From DATASD01 sp035276765 (GTDB taxonomy: Bacteria > Patescibacteriota > Saccharimonadia > Saccharimonadales > UBA4665), in contig DATELH010000002.1 in assembly GCA_035276765.1 (NCBI GenBank), positions 496,001 to 560,000 on the forward strand: a stretch of 64,000 nucleotides of DNA, in the 5' to 3' direction. This document shows positions 36,255-44,419 of the stretch, in pieces (position 1 is the stretch's first letter; each line of letters opens with the position of its first letter). Made by a program: the position numbers and the translations under genes. The notes under the pieces were generated by a model. It did not search any database. It saw nothing but the letters and a program-made list of their open reading frames with translations, and was not told the origin of the DNA.

Positions 36255-36962
36255 TTAGCCGTTTTGGGGCGGCAACAATGAGACGACACTTTCAATTTGG
36301 GGCGGGTTTGTCGTTTCAATGTACTTTCCACCTTCGTATTCAAATGAGGTAGCGTCTGATCCGTAATTCACTTCTACAAGTGTGCCAGGCGCCAATTGCG
36401 CGGCCGGCTCCCGTTGGCCGGTCGGATTAAAAGTAGATGGGTCGGTCTCAGAAACTTCGACGTTGCCCGGAATATTCATCTGGCAAAACAACTTGGTCAC
36501 AGTGCCAGCAGCAGCCTTCAATGGAGCCTGTAACGCCGCAGCCGGGTTGATCGAAACTGTCGGGTCTATGTCGGCATCACCATTAGAGAATGTGTTTTGC
36601 TGCAGGCTGGAAATACCCATATTATTTAAGTCATAATAACCAGCTTTGTCCTTACCGTGGACTTCTTGGTCGCTTACCTGCAGTGTATCAATAACTTTCT
36701 TGTCAGCAAAAAAGGCGCTGTACGTGTCGGGGCTTTGCTCAGCACACAAACCTATGCGCGGCCCCGTAGACTGCTGGTATTCAACAATACCGACAGTTGG
36801 TAACAGGTATTTTGTCTCCGACGAATCGCTTTGCGCATGCGGCGCACAAGCGCTGAGCAACAACCCCGCCGCCACAGACGTAGCCGTAACGCGAGTCGGA
36901 AACGAGCGAGGGTTATCAGTATCTCCCGAGTATATCTTCTGCGGAGCGCGGTCGGCTTTCAT
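36255..36962 (-). CDS. Putative lipoprotein
   Basis: A 235-residue protein. About 25 polar residues precede a hydrophobic stretch ending in LLLSACAPH, a good lipobox with Cys near 39. The rest is Thr/Asn/Pro-rich with two Cys and no recognised domain. Upstream in-frame start codons exist, but TATAAT at 36969-36974 ends exactly 6 nt before the ATG at 36962, which argues for this start. Confidence 0.65.
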   Translation of the reverse strand: MKADRAPQKIYSGDTDNPRSFPTRVTATSVAAGLLLSACAPHAQSDSSETKYLLPTVGIVEYQQSTGPRIGLCAEQSPDTYSAFFADKKVIDTLQVSDQEVHGKDKAGYYDLNNMGISSLQQNTFSNGDADIDPTVSINPAAALQAPLKAAAGTVTKLFCQMNIPGNVEVSETDPSTFNPTGQREPAAQLAPGTLVEVNYGSDATSFEYEGGKYIETTNPPQIESVVSLLPPQNG

Positions 36963-36993
36963 ATACATATTATAGCACATATTTTTAGTAAAC

Positions 36994-37319
36994 ACAAAAA
37001 AGACCGGCGAGAGGGGGTGGGCACCGCTCGCCGGTCTATTACACCCTTCAACCCACCCTATGCGAAGCTCATGGAAACCAAAACTCCAAAAGGTTCATGG
37101 CCGTCCCGCTAGGCGGGCTCATACACCTGGTGTACTCGCTTGATAGGTAGTTAAAGGGGTTAGTATGTTTTAGAGCGCAGGTCTGCCCCAGAGGGCAAGT
37201 GCACATTAGAAAAAGTGGAGGGTAACAACTTGTTCAAGATGGCACGCTCTAAAACAATCTAACAATTTGTTAGAAATGGGGGATATAAGGTACGTGAAAT
37301 CGTCTTTCGACGCTCACAA
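36994..37319 (-). ncRNA. Candidate structured non-coding RNA, about 325 nt, unknown class
   Basis: A spacer of about 500 bp without a gene carries a consensus promoter on the minus strand (37326-37354) and, about 325 nt downstream, a strong terminator (36995-37036). In between are several perfect stems: GUGA/UCAC plus CGUC/GACG around GAAA (37294-37317), an 8-bp UCUAACAA palindrome (37258-37274), an 11-bp long-range helix GUUUUAGAGCG/CGCUCUAAAAC (37245-37255 with 37167-37177), CCCGC/GCGGG (37105-37117) and UACACC/GGUGUA (37123-37135). No signature of RNase P, tmRNA or SRP RNA was found. The class is unknown. Confidence 0.6.
36995..37036 (-). terminator. Strong terminator of the candidate ncRNA
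   Basis: GACCGGCGAG pairs with CTCGCCGGTC (10 bp, very GC-rich), followed on the minus strand by TTTTTT. Confidence 0.85.
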
Positions 37320-37325
37320 GTTGCA

Positions 37326-37354
37326 ATTCTATCAATAATATGTCGTCGTGTCAA
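37326..37354 (-). promoter_or_regulatory. Promoter of the candidate ncRNA
   Basis: TTGACA (37349-37354), a 17-bp spacer and TAGAAT (37326-37331) read on the minus strand. It is one of the best -35/-10 pairs in the window and predicts transcription from about 37319. Confidence 0.75.
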
Positions 37355-37469
37355 TACTTTTTGCATGATTTTGACTAAAAAGCTATTTTTTACTCCTACA
37401 TAAAGCTGCGCTTATCGTGTGTATATTGCAGTTTTAGGGCACTTTCTGGCAGACTTTCCGCGGAGAAAT

Positions 37470-38327
37470 ATGCAACAGATAGCCCTCAACCATCCTGAAT
37501 ACCCAGAAACGCTGCGACACATTGCGATGCCGCCCAGCCAACTATATGTGAAAGGCGCCGCACTTCAGGCAATCATGGACCGTCCGCGCTTGGCCGTAGT
37601 CGGCAGTCGCAAAATTTCGCTTTATGGCAAAGCCGTGACTGCGCAGCTCGTCCAAGAATTAGCACGAAGCGGGATTGTGATAGTGAGCGGGCTGGCGTTT
37701 GGCGTGGATGCCGTAGCACACCGGGCGGCGCTTGAGGCTGGCGGCACTACCGTGGCAGTACTGGCTTGCGGGGTCGACCGGCCTTATCCGGCCAGCCACC
37801 AACGGTTGGCGGGCGACATTATAGCGGCTGGTGGCGCGGTTATCAGTGAATATCCACCGGGCACCATTCCATACAAAAACCATTTTATTGCTCGCAACCG
37901 CATTGTTTCGGCACTGGCGGACGGCGTACTCATTACCGAGGCGGCACTTAAAAGTGGCAGCCTGCACACGGCCCGTTTTGCGCTCGAGCAAGGCAAGGAG
38001 GTACTTGCCGTGCCTGGTAATATCACCAGCGAAACATCTGTGGGCGCCAATAACCTTATTCGTAGCGGCGCCACTCCCATTACCCAAGTCAGCGACATCT
38101 TGAACGCCATGGGTTGGCAGGCTTCAGTACAAACCAAGCTGTTCGTAAAAGGCAGCAATCCCGAAGAACAAGCCATCATCGACCTTTTGCAAGCAGGCAC
38201 TACGGATGGCGAATCGTTACAACAGGGAAGCGGGCTGGCGATTGCATCATTCAACCAAACTATGACCATGCTCGAAATCACTGGCAAAATTCGGCCACTC
38301 GGCGGCAACCAATGGGGGCTGCGATGA
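37470..38327 (+). CDS. dprA: DNA-processing protein DprA
   Basis: A 285-residue RecA loader for natural transformation. The Rossmann-like domain shows VVGSRKISLYGKAV, IVSGLAFGVDAVAHRAAL, TVAVLACGVDRPYPASH and the diagnostic FIARNRIVSALADGVLITEA with SGSLHTARFALEQGKEVLAVPGN (a GSLHTA-type pocket). A short winged-helix tail follows. The ATG at 37470 has GGAG 5 nt upstream and matches family starts. Presence of DprA agrees with competence reported in Saccharibacteria. It is divergent from the candidate ncRNA. Confidence 0.93.
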   Translation: MQQIALNHPEYPETLRHIAMPPSQLYVKGAALQAIMDRPRLAVVGSRKISLYGKAVTAQLVQELARSGIVIVSGLAFGVDAVAHRAALEAGGTTVAVLACGVDRPYPASHQRLAGDIIAAGGAVISEYPPGTIPYKNHFIARNRIVSALADGVLITEAALKSGSLHTARFALEQGKEVLAVPGNITSETSVGANNLIRSGATPITQVSDILNAMGWQASVQTKLFVKGSNPEEQAIIDLLQAGTTDGESLQQGSGLAIASFNQTMTMLEITGKIRPLGGNQWGLR

Positions 38328-38364
38328 CATAGCCACACACACAAATAATTGCTACAATGGGCCT

Positions 38365-38550
38365 ATGGCAACAACTGTAGGCGCACGCGGACCCGTTTTA
38401 GGCGGACTAGCATTTGGTTTTATCGTCGGTAACTTCGTTGGCAGTCTTATTGACCATCATATTTTTACTGGCCTCTGGAGTGTTTTGTTAGGCATTTTCG
38501 GTGCCGCACTGGGTATTTGGGCAGGCGTAAAGATCAGCCAACACGTCTAA
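38365..38550 (+). CDS. Small membrane protein, copy 1 of a tandem pair
   Basis: A 61-residue Gly-rich protein with two predicted helices and a central IDHHIFTG turn. It shares a pattern with the next gene: GSL/ILDH, then G.WS.L.G..GA..GIW.G.K. TACAAT at 38353-38358 ends 6 nt before the ATG. Function unknown. Confidence 0.65.
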   Translation: MATTVGARGPVLGGLAFGFIVGNFVGSLIDHHIFTGLWSVLLGIFGAALGIWAGVKISQHV

Positions 38551-38556
38551 TAAGTT

Positions 38557-38730
38557 ATGAAGCTTCTTATATATGTCGGGCTTTTGGCCGGCTCGCTCGC
38601 TGGCGGGTGGATTGGCAGCATTTTAGACCATGGCAATGTTTTTGGCGGGTGGAGTTTGCTTTTTGGTACGGTGGGCGCCCTTATTGGCATTTGGACCGGT
38701 TACAAAGCCGGCAAACACTACGGCATATAA
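38557..38730 (+). CDS. Small membrane protein, copy 2 of a tandem pair
   Basis: A 57-residue protein starting MKLLIYVGLLAGSLAGG, with a second helix LLFGTVGALIGIWTGYKAG and a central ILDHGNVFGGW turn. It is clearly paralogous to the protein ending 6 nt upstream. Two small Gly-rich helical-hairpin proteins in tandem suggest a hetero-oligomer. The strong terminator begins at its stop codon. Confidence 0.65.
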   Translation: MKLLIYVGLLAGSLAGGWIGSILDHGNVFGGWSLLFGTVGALIGIWTGYKAGKHYGI

Positions 38731-38760
38731 AAGAACGGCCAGGGAATAGCCGTTCTTTTT
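38731..38760 (+). terminator. Terminator after the tandem small membrane genes
   Basis: AAGAACGGC pairs with GCCGTTCTT across a 12-nt loop and is followed by TTT. Confidence 0.8.
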
Positions 38761-38776
38761 GGCAAATTGCCCGTAA

Positions 38777-39019
38777 CTAGGCGATTTCGGGAGTCGAAGG
38801 CATTTCTGCCGTGGCAGCCATGGCTGCGCTGCCAACAGTTGAGGCGGCAGCTTCTTGGCGAGCAGCGGTGAAGGCATTGAAATCGTCAACGGTTTCGATG
38901 GTTTTGCCTGTTGGCGTGGTACTAATAGCCACCCCGGTCTCCATTTGCATTGCCGAGGCAACCCAAGCTGGTGCGATATTAGAGTTTGGTTGGCGTGGCG
39001 CCCAATATGGGTGTGACAT
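38777..39019 (-). CDS. Small hypothetical protein
   Basis: An 80-residue protein without a recognised family. It begins MSHPYWAPRQPNSNIAP and its second half is Ala/Thr/Glu-rich (ARQEAAASTVGSAAMAATA). A clear AAAGGAG site 6 nt before the ATG supports real translation. Directly upstream in its leader is a terminator-like hairpin, suggesting attenuation. Confidence 0.55.
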   Translation of the reverse strand: MSHPYWAPRQPNSNIAPAWVASAMQMETGVAISTTPTGKTIETVDDFNAFTAARQEAAASTVGSAAMAATAEMPSTPEIA

Positions 39020-39044
39020 GTATTTCTCCTTTATTTATTCCAAA

Positions 39045-39074
39045 TAAAAACCGCTTCCTGCGGGGAGGTAGCGG
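39045..39074 (-). terminator. Terminator-like hairpin in the leader of the small gene 38777-39019
   Basis: On the minus strand CCGCT and AGCGG flank a GC-rich 14-nt loop and run into TTTTTATTT, 18 nt before the AAAGGAG ribosome-binding site. No other minus-strand gene lies upstream that it could end, so it could be an attenuator. Confidence 0.5.
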
Positions 39075-39201
39075 CCGTCTCGAGGGGTGGCGTCTTGCCT
39101 TCGTTCTTTGGTACTTCTGTTTTACGCCCGGATAGTGGCAAAGTCAACATATATTTTTTGTATTTTTTGCAAAGACTTAGGGACGACTGGAGAAAATAAT
39201 T

Positions 39202-39229
39202 TTGCATCCCGGGAAAAGTTGCGTATTAT
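39202..39229 (+). promoter_or_regulatory. Promoter of topA
   Basis: TTGCAT (39202-39207), a 16-bp spacer and TATTAT (39224-39229). It would give a leader of about 25 nt before the ATG at 39261. Confidence 0.5.
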
Positions 39230-39260
39230 AGGCACTTGCGTATAAGCTAAGCAAATAAAC

Positions 39261-41552
39261 ATGAGCAAGAACCTAGTTATCGTCGAGAGCCCCGCAAAGG
39301 CCAAAACCATCGAGAAGTACCTGGGCAAAGACTACACCGTAAAAAGTAGCTTTGGCCATATTCGTGATCTGCCAAAAAAGGGCATGAATATCGACATCGA
39401 AAACAACTTCGCGCCGTCGTATGAAATTAACACCGATAAAAAGAAGGTCGTCGCCGAGCTGCGTAAAGCTGCCAAAGAGGCAAACGACATTCTGCTCGCA
39501 AGCGACCCCGACCGCGAAGGTGAGGCAATCGCCTGGCATCTTACCCAGGCGCTCAAACTGGATCCCGCAAAGACCAAGCGCGTCGTATTCCACGAAATCA
39601 CCAAAACCGCCATCGAGGAAGCCATTAAAAAACCGGGACACATCGATCTTGAGCTGGTTGACGCGTACCAAGCGCGGCGCGTTCTTGACCGCTTGGTAGG
39701 GTATGAACTTTCGCCCGTACTTTGGAAAAAAATTCGCACGGGCCTCAGCGCGGGCCGCGTACAATCGGTAGAAGTCCGCTTAATTGCCGAGCGGGAACGC
39801 GAAATCCGTGCTTTCCAGGCCGAAAGCAGCTACCGTGTCGTTGCCGTGTTCGACGTTGACGGGCAAGAGCTCAAGGCCGAACTCGCCAGCAAGCTGCCCG
39901 ACAAAGCCACCGCTCAAAAGTTTTTGGAAGACGCCGCCCAAGCGGTCTTCAGCGTGACTGCGGTTACACAAAAACCCGGCACGCGCAACCCAAGCGCGCC
40001 ATTCACTACCAGTACTTTGCAGCAGGAAGCCTCACGCCGCCTCGGCTACAGCATTAAACAGACCATGACGCTCGCCCAGCGCCTGTACGAGAACGGCCAC
40101 ATCACCTACATGCGTACCGACAGCACCACGCTGTCAGGTTTCGCCATCAATGCCGCCGAAGAACTCATCAAAAAAGAGTACGGCGAAAAATACCACCAGC
40201 GCCGCCAGTTCAAAACCAAAAACGAGAGTGCCCAGGAGGCACACGAGGCCATTCGCCCAACCAACTTCACCACGCTTAATGCTGGTGCCGACGAGCAGCA
40301 AAAAAAGCTCTACCAGCTCGTTTGGCAGCGTGCTTTGGCCAGCCAGATGGCACCCGCCGCCACCCAACGGACGGAAATCACTATCGACGTTTCAGGTCGC
40401 AGCGAAAAACTGCTGGCAAAAGGCGAAGTGCTCGCTTTTGATGGCTTCCTGAAAGTATATGGCGGCGGTAAAGACGACACCCTCCTCCCGCCAGTCAAAG
40501 AAGGCGACAAGCTCCAGATGGCCACTATGGCTGCCACCGAAACCTTTTCGCGTCCGCCAGCACGCTATTCCGAAGCTTCGCTGGTTAAGAAACTCGAAGA
40601 ACTCGGCATCGGCCGTCCTAGCACCTACGCATCCACCATTTCAACCATCCAAACACGTGGTTATGTCGAAAAGACAGACCTCGAAGGCGTGGAGCGCATC
40701 GTGCAAACGCTCACCCTTGAAAATGGCAAAGTTACCGACGAGCCAACGACGGAAATTACCGGCGCCGACCGCAACAAGCTCGTGCCCACCCACTTGGCCG
40801 AAGTCACCACCGATTTCCTACTCAAATATTTCCCAAACATTGTCGATTACGACTTTACCGCCAAGGCGGAGGCCGATTTCGATCACGTAGCCGAAGGCAA
40901 AGAGTCCTGGCAAAAAATGATCGCCGATTTTTATAAAGACTTTCATCCACTGATCGCCAAATCCGAAGAAGCCTCGCGCCAAGAAGTAAGCCAGGCGCGT
41001 CTACTGGGCGAAGATCCCAAAACCCACAAGCCCATCTACGCACGCTTTGGCCGCTACGGACCTATGTTGCAGCGCGGGGCCGTCGAAGACGAGGAAAAGC
41101 CAGCCTTTGCGCCCCTGCCAGCTGGAGCCAAGCTTGAAACCGTCACGCTCGAAGAGGCGCTGCCCATGTTCGCATTGCCACGCACCGTCGGTACCACCGA
41201 AAAGGGCGAAGAAATCAAAGCAAATATTGGACGCTTCGGGCCGTATATCCAAGTAGGCAAAACGTTCGTGAGCATCAAGCCACTCGACCCGTTCAGCATC
41301 AACGAACAAGAGGCACGCGAGCTCTACGCTGCCAAGCTCGAGAAAGACGCCAACAAGTACATCCAAGAGTTTGCAAGCGGCATCAAGGTGGTCAATGGGC
41401 CGTATGGGCCGTACATTACCGATGGCAAAAAGAATGCCAAAATCCCTAAAGACGTCGAGCCAGCCAAACTCACCGAAGACGAGTGTAAAAAGCTGCTAGC
41501 CGAAGCGCCAACTCGTAAAAAACGCTTCACACGCCGTACAAAGAAGGCATAA
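39261..41552 (+). CDS. topA: DNA topoisomerase I (type IA)
   Basis: A 763-residue enzyme that relaxes negative supercoils. The TOPRIM domain starts at once (VIVESPAKAKTIEKYLG, then LASDPDREGEAIAWHL). The catalytic Tyr283 lies in HITYMRTDST, and the decatenation-loop and gate domains follow. The C-terminal third holds topo-C repeats (GRYGPMLQRG, GRFGPYIQVGK, GPYGPYITDGKKN) instead of zinc ribbons, and a basic RKKRFTRRTKKA tail. Length is normal for this architecture. Confidence 0.95.
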   Translation: MSKNLVIVESPAKAKTIEKYLGKDYTVKSSFGHIRDLPKKGMNIDIENNFAPSYEINTDKKKVVAELRKAAKEANDILLASDPDREGEAIAWHLTQALKLDPAKTKRVVFHEITKTAIEEAIKKPGHIDLELVDAYQARRVLDRLVGYELSPVLWKKIRTGLSAGRVQSVEVRLIAEREREIRAFQAESSYRVVAVFDVDGQELKAELASKLPDKATAQKFLEDAAQAVFSVTAVTQKPGTRNPSAPFTTSTLQQEASRRLGYSIKQTMTLAQRLYENGHITYMRTDSTTLSGFAINAAEELIKKEYGEKYHQRRQFKTKNESAQEAHEAIRPTNFTTLNAGADEQQKKLYQLVWQRALASQMAPAATQRTEITIDVSGRSEKLLAKGEVLAFDGFLKVYGGGKDDTLLPPVKEGDKLQMATMAATETFSRPPARYSEASLVKKLEELGIGRPSTYASTISTIQTRGYVEKTDLEGVERIVQTLTLENGKVTDEPTTEITGADRNKLVPTHLAEVTTDFLLKYFPNIVDYDFTAKAEADFDHVAEGKESWQKMIADFYKDFHPLIAKSEEASRQEVSQARLLGEDPKTHKPIYARFGRYGPMLQRGAVEDEEKPAFAPLPAGAKLETVTLEEALPMFALPRTVGTTEKGEEIKANIGRFGPYIQVGKTFVSIKPLDPFSINEQEARELYAAKLEKDANKYIQEFASGIKVVNGPYGPYITDGKKNAKIPKDVEPAKLTEDECKKLLAEAPTRKKRFTRRTKKA

Positions 41553-41656
41553 GCGGTTTGTAACTTCTGCCATCTTATTTTCTCGTGATATTTCTACAAC
41601 ATAAAACGAGTTTTCTGCTCATTTCGTGGTACAATAAGGGTCAGAAGACTTATAGT

Positions 41657-41685
41657 TTGACTTTTACAATTATTAGTTTTATAAT
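41657..41685 (+). promoter_or_regulatory. Consensus promoter of the sigma4-HARE gene
   Basis: TTGACT (41657-41662), exactly 17 bp, TATAAT (41680-41685). Transcription would start near 41692, leaving a leader of about 39 nt. Confidence 0.8.
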
Positions 41686-41730
41686 TATGTAAAACGTTAG
41701 CCAAAATTAACAGACAGGGAAGTGACCACG

Positions 41731-42777
41731 ATGGCAGAAGTCCAAGACGCGCAAGCGATAGTCAATACTGAAAACATGGTACAAGAAATCCTTTCGCACA
41801 TCGAGCGAGAGCGCGAACGAGAGATCATCGCGCGGCGTTTTGGCCTCTTCGACCGCAAGGAAACCCTGGAACAAATTGGCGAACTCTTGAACATCACGCG
41901 CGAGCGTGTCCGCCAGCTCGAAAAATCCGTCCTGGCGCGCCTGCAGGCCAGTGCCGAGGAAGGTGAGCTGCCGCACATTACAGCCATCCAGGACGCCATG
42001 GTAAGCGAACTACAGACACTGGGCACTGTAGCTCGTACATGTGACCTCAGCACCCGCCTCACGGCCGAAAACAGCCGTACCGACCAGTCCCGTGTGGCCT
42101 TTCTTGCAAAGTTATGCCCGAAGTTAGTTGTCATTGAAGACAACGACGACTACTTCCAAGCCATTAGCCTGATCGAGGTTCGTGACGAAAAGCATGTTAA
42201 AGCCGACGTCACAGCGCTGGTGGCCGCCATCAAAAAGCTCGGCGAACCAGCACCTATCGAGCAAGTCGCCAAAGTAGTTGGCGGCGACAACGACCAAGCG
42301 CAAGCATTGGCTAGCATTTCTAAGAACCTCGCCACTCTGAACGGCCGCTGGGGCCTTGTGAAGTGGTCAATGGTCAACCCTAAAAATATCCGCGACAAAA
42401 TCTACGTCATCCTCAAAGAACACGGCAAGCACATGCACTTCAACGAAATCGCTGAAGCCATCAAGCAGTCAGATTTCAAGCGCAAAGACGTAACAACCCA
42501 AGCCATTCACAACGAACTCATCAAAGACAAGCGCTTTGTGCTGATCGGCCGTGGCATTTATGCGCTCAAAGAATGGGGTTACGCCAAAGGCACTGTTGCT
42601 GATATTATAACCGAAGTCCTCCGCGAAGCTGGCGAACCACTGCACCGCGACGAAATTGTGAAACGAGTATTAAAAAGCCGTTTTGTGAAAGAAACAACCA
42701 TCCTGCTAAACTTGCAAGGCAAACCGCAATTCAAGCGCGTTGCCAAAGCAACCTACAACCTCATCGAAGCCGAATAG
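41731..42777 (+). CDS. Sigma-region-4 plus HARE-HTH domain protein (RpoE/delta-like)
   Basis: A 348-residue protein. Residues 15-75 are a sigma-70 region 4 helix-turn-helix (REIIARRFGLFDRKETLEQIG, cited in part: RRFGLFDRKETLEQIGELL, then NITRERVRQLEK), without regions 1-3. A middle helical region is followed by a HARE-HTH domain (about 225-285: KIYVILKEHGKHMHFNEIA, HNELIKDKRFVLIGRGIYAL) and a second similar unit to the C-terminus. HARE-HTH occurs in the delta subunit of RNA polymerase. The fusion suggests a general transcription modulator. The ATG at 41731 is preferred to a GTG 9 nt earlier. Confidence 0.8.
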   Translation: MAEVQDAQAIVNTENMVQEILSHIEREREREIIARRFGLFDRKETLEQIGELLNITRERVRQLEKSVLARLQASAEEGELPHITAIQDAMVSELQTLGTVARTCDLSTRLTAENSRTDQSRVAFLAKLCPKLVVIEDNDDYFQAISLIEVRDEKHVKADVTALVAAIKKLGEPAPIEQVAKVVGGDNDQAQALASISKNLATLNGRWGLVKWSMVNPKNIRDKIYVILKEHGKHMHFNEIAEAIKQSDFKRKDVTTQAIHNELIKDKRFVLIGRGIYALKEWGYAKGTVADIITEVLREAGEPLHRDEIVKRVLKSRFVKETTILLNLQGKPQFKRVAKATYNLIEAE

Positions 42778-42823
42778 GGCGGAGCAGGGGCGAGAGTGGG
42801 GCGCCCGCTTCGGAATAATCATG

Positions 42824-42854
42824 AAAACAGCATGAATTCTGCACGCTGTTTTTT
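42824..42854 (+). terminator. Terminator of the sigma4-HARE gene
   Basis: AAAACAGC pairs with GCTGTTTT, followed by more T, 46 nt after the stop codon. Confidence 0.7.
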
Positions 42855-42856
42855 AA

Positions 42857-42873
42857 TGAACAAAATACGAACA
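42857..42873. repeat. GAAC-N7-GAAC element, copy 1
   Basis: The 17-mer TGAACAAAATACGAACA occurs identically at 43434-43450. The half-site layout GAAC-N7-GAAC equals GTTC-N7-GTTC on the other strand, the form of LexA operators known from alphaproteobacteria. Confidence 0.55.
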
Positions 42874-43231
42874 TCGGGCAAGTCTCGAAACACTTCAAAT
42901 GGGATGGGATAGGTTGAATGAACGACGAAGCTAGAACGAGTATGCGCCCATCCAAGAGAGTGTAGGGACGGAGAGTTCGCCAACAAAGTCAGGCAAAATA
43001 GGTCAGGATGGACTGTGGGCGAGCAGAAATTCAAGGTCAAAAGGACATGACATGGGATGTCGCACAATGTATATTTTGCGACTCTAAATAGTAGTCTGAG
43101 ACTTGATTAGGTGTGCCTTTACTGTAGGGGAGCCACCCGCGGCAATGCGTTGCAATAGCCTAAATAGCTACTTACTCGCCATGTATAACCTAGATTTTAA
43201 CTTCCGATCGGCCTTACGTTACTGGAATATT

Positions 43232-43261
43232 AAAAAGCGCCTAGTGTCTAAGTCTAGGCTC
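43232..43261 (-). terminator. Possible terminator of the dcw transcript
   Basis: On the minus strand GCCTAG pairs with CTAGGC around a 9-nt loop and is followed by GC then TTTTTAAT. It lies about 210 nt downstream of the ftsQ stop. Confidence 0.5.
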
Positions 43262-43433
43262 TACACACAAATTTGACTTTTCCACAGTTTTGTCGTGAAA
43301 ATATTTGCTTTTTGGTCATTTTGATAGTATTTTTATGTTCCCTCTACTCCCTGTCCCTTTTATAATTTTTTGACTTTTTGTCGTTTGCATATGATTATAT
43401 ATTTTTTGCACCTAAGCGTACGACAAACAAACC

Positions 43434-43450
43434 TGAACAAAATACGAACA
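43434..43450. repeat. GAAC-N7-GAAC element, copy 2
   Basis: Identical 17 bp to the copy at 42857-42873, 577 bp away and in the same orientation, 22 bp beyond the ftsQ stop. Confidence 0.55.
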
Positions 43451-43472
43451 CCGGAGGGGAGAGTGGGAGACA

Positions 43473-44405
43473 CTACCGATAATACACTCGCTCCGGCACG
43501 CGCACATCCATATACTGTCCAGGCGCCACATGTTGGCTCTCGTTGAATTGCTTGGCCGCTAAAAAGGCTCCCACCTGCTCTCTGGAGTTCCCCTGCATAT
43601 TGAAACGCACCACGTACGCCACGCCCTGCAGCCGGACATCTAACTCGCTCGCTCCCGCCGGCAGATCGAGGCTGGTAATCTGCAGCCCTTTGGCCTGCAG
43701 CTGCGCCACCACTTGAACGATGAAGGCAATGTCATCGCTGGGCAGCGCTACTTGCCCTGTTTTTACGGCAACCCCACTGGCATCGTGTACGGTTGGAATG
43801 GGCAGCTTGCCCGTTTGGGCCGAAGCCTCAGCACCGCCCACGACTGCCCTGCCCGACCTGTCTAAAACATAAAGTCCCCCGCCCTGCGTCGTCAAAAAAA
43901 GAATGGGGCTGGCCGGCTGCAAATACACGATCGGACGATGGCCGATGAGTGGCAGTGCAATCGAAACATTTTGCAATTCTGGAAATTCGTTTTGTAGCTC
44001 GCGCGTAATGCGGGCCGTGTCTACGGTGAGCTTATTTTTGTTAAGCACGTTGGTGGCAAAGAGGCGCTGGGCGGCTTGCTGATATACGGTGGTGTCTTGC
44101 AAAAACAGCTTGTTTGGGCCACTGGCGCCGGTAGTTACTGGCACGACTTTGGCGCTGCTATTAAGCCCGAGTACCACTGAACAACAGATAATAATCACGA
44201 TAAGCGCCGCAAACATCGGCACGCGTTTAGCCCATTTCATGCTACGCCGGCGTTTGGACACCTCCTCGGGCACGATGCGACCAATGTTATTACTGCCTTC
44301 GCGCACCGAACGGTTCGCATGGTACGAAAAAACCTCGCCGCGACTCTGCGGCGCAGCAATTCGAGCCCGCGGCTGGTTTTGTGGCTGGCGTCGGCGAAAT
44401 AACAT
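43473..44405 (-). CDS. ftsQ: Cell division protein FtsQ/DivIB-like
   Basis: A 310-residue protein with a basic cytoplasmic N-terminus of about 55 residues, one transmembrane helix (about 65-85) and an extracytoplasmic part with a POTRA-like region (about 115-175: ITRELQNEFPELQNVSIALPLIGHRPIVYL) and a beta domain (YVLDRSGRAVVG). This is the FtsQ/DivIB topology; sequence identity is low, as usual. Its place directly after murG (14-nt gap) in a dcw cluster is strong support. It would link divisome assembly to FtsW/FtsI. Confidence 0.8.
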   Translation of the reverse strand: MLFRRRQPQNQPRARIAAPQSRGEVFSYHANRSVREGSNNIGRIVPEEVSKRRRSMKWAKRVPMFAALIVIIICCSVVLGLNSSAKVVPVTTGASGPNKLFLQDTTVYQQAAQRLFATNVLNKNKLTVDTARITRELQNEFPELQNVSIALPLIGHRPIVYLQPASPILFLTTQGGGLYVLDRSGRAVVGGAEASAQTGKLPIPTVHDASGVAVKTGQVALPSDDIAFIVQVVAQLQAKGLQITSLDLPAGASELDVRLQGVAYVVRFNMQGNSREQVGAFLAAKQFNESQHVAPGQYMDVRVPERVYYR

Positions 44406-44419
44406 GGTAGCTTTTATTC

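Larger units (their letters stand above)
42778..43472. other. Gene-poor spacer of about 700 bp
   Basis: This lies between the convergent sigma4-HARE gene and ftsQ. It contains two terminators, two copies of a GAAC-N7-GAAC motif and an AT-rich stretch (about 43270-43420). Two parts of a possible stem (CCATCC at about 42948, GGATGG at about 43010) could fold. One 82-codon minus-strand frame exists but shows no start signal or recognisable protein. I assign no gene here. Confidence 0.5.

Noticed and set aside
37167..37255. GTTTTAGAGC on both strands, like the start of a type II CRISPR repeat or a tracrRNA
   Set aside because: There is no repeat-spacer array and no cas gene in the window. The two copies are the arms of one perfect helix inside the candidate ncRNA, so the match is coincidental.
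42819..43067. 82-codon minus-strand frame in the gene-poor spacer
   Set aside because: It runs through the terminator of the sigma4-HARE gene, has no ribosome-binding site or -10 box, and its residues match nothing I know.
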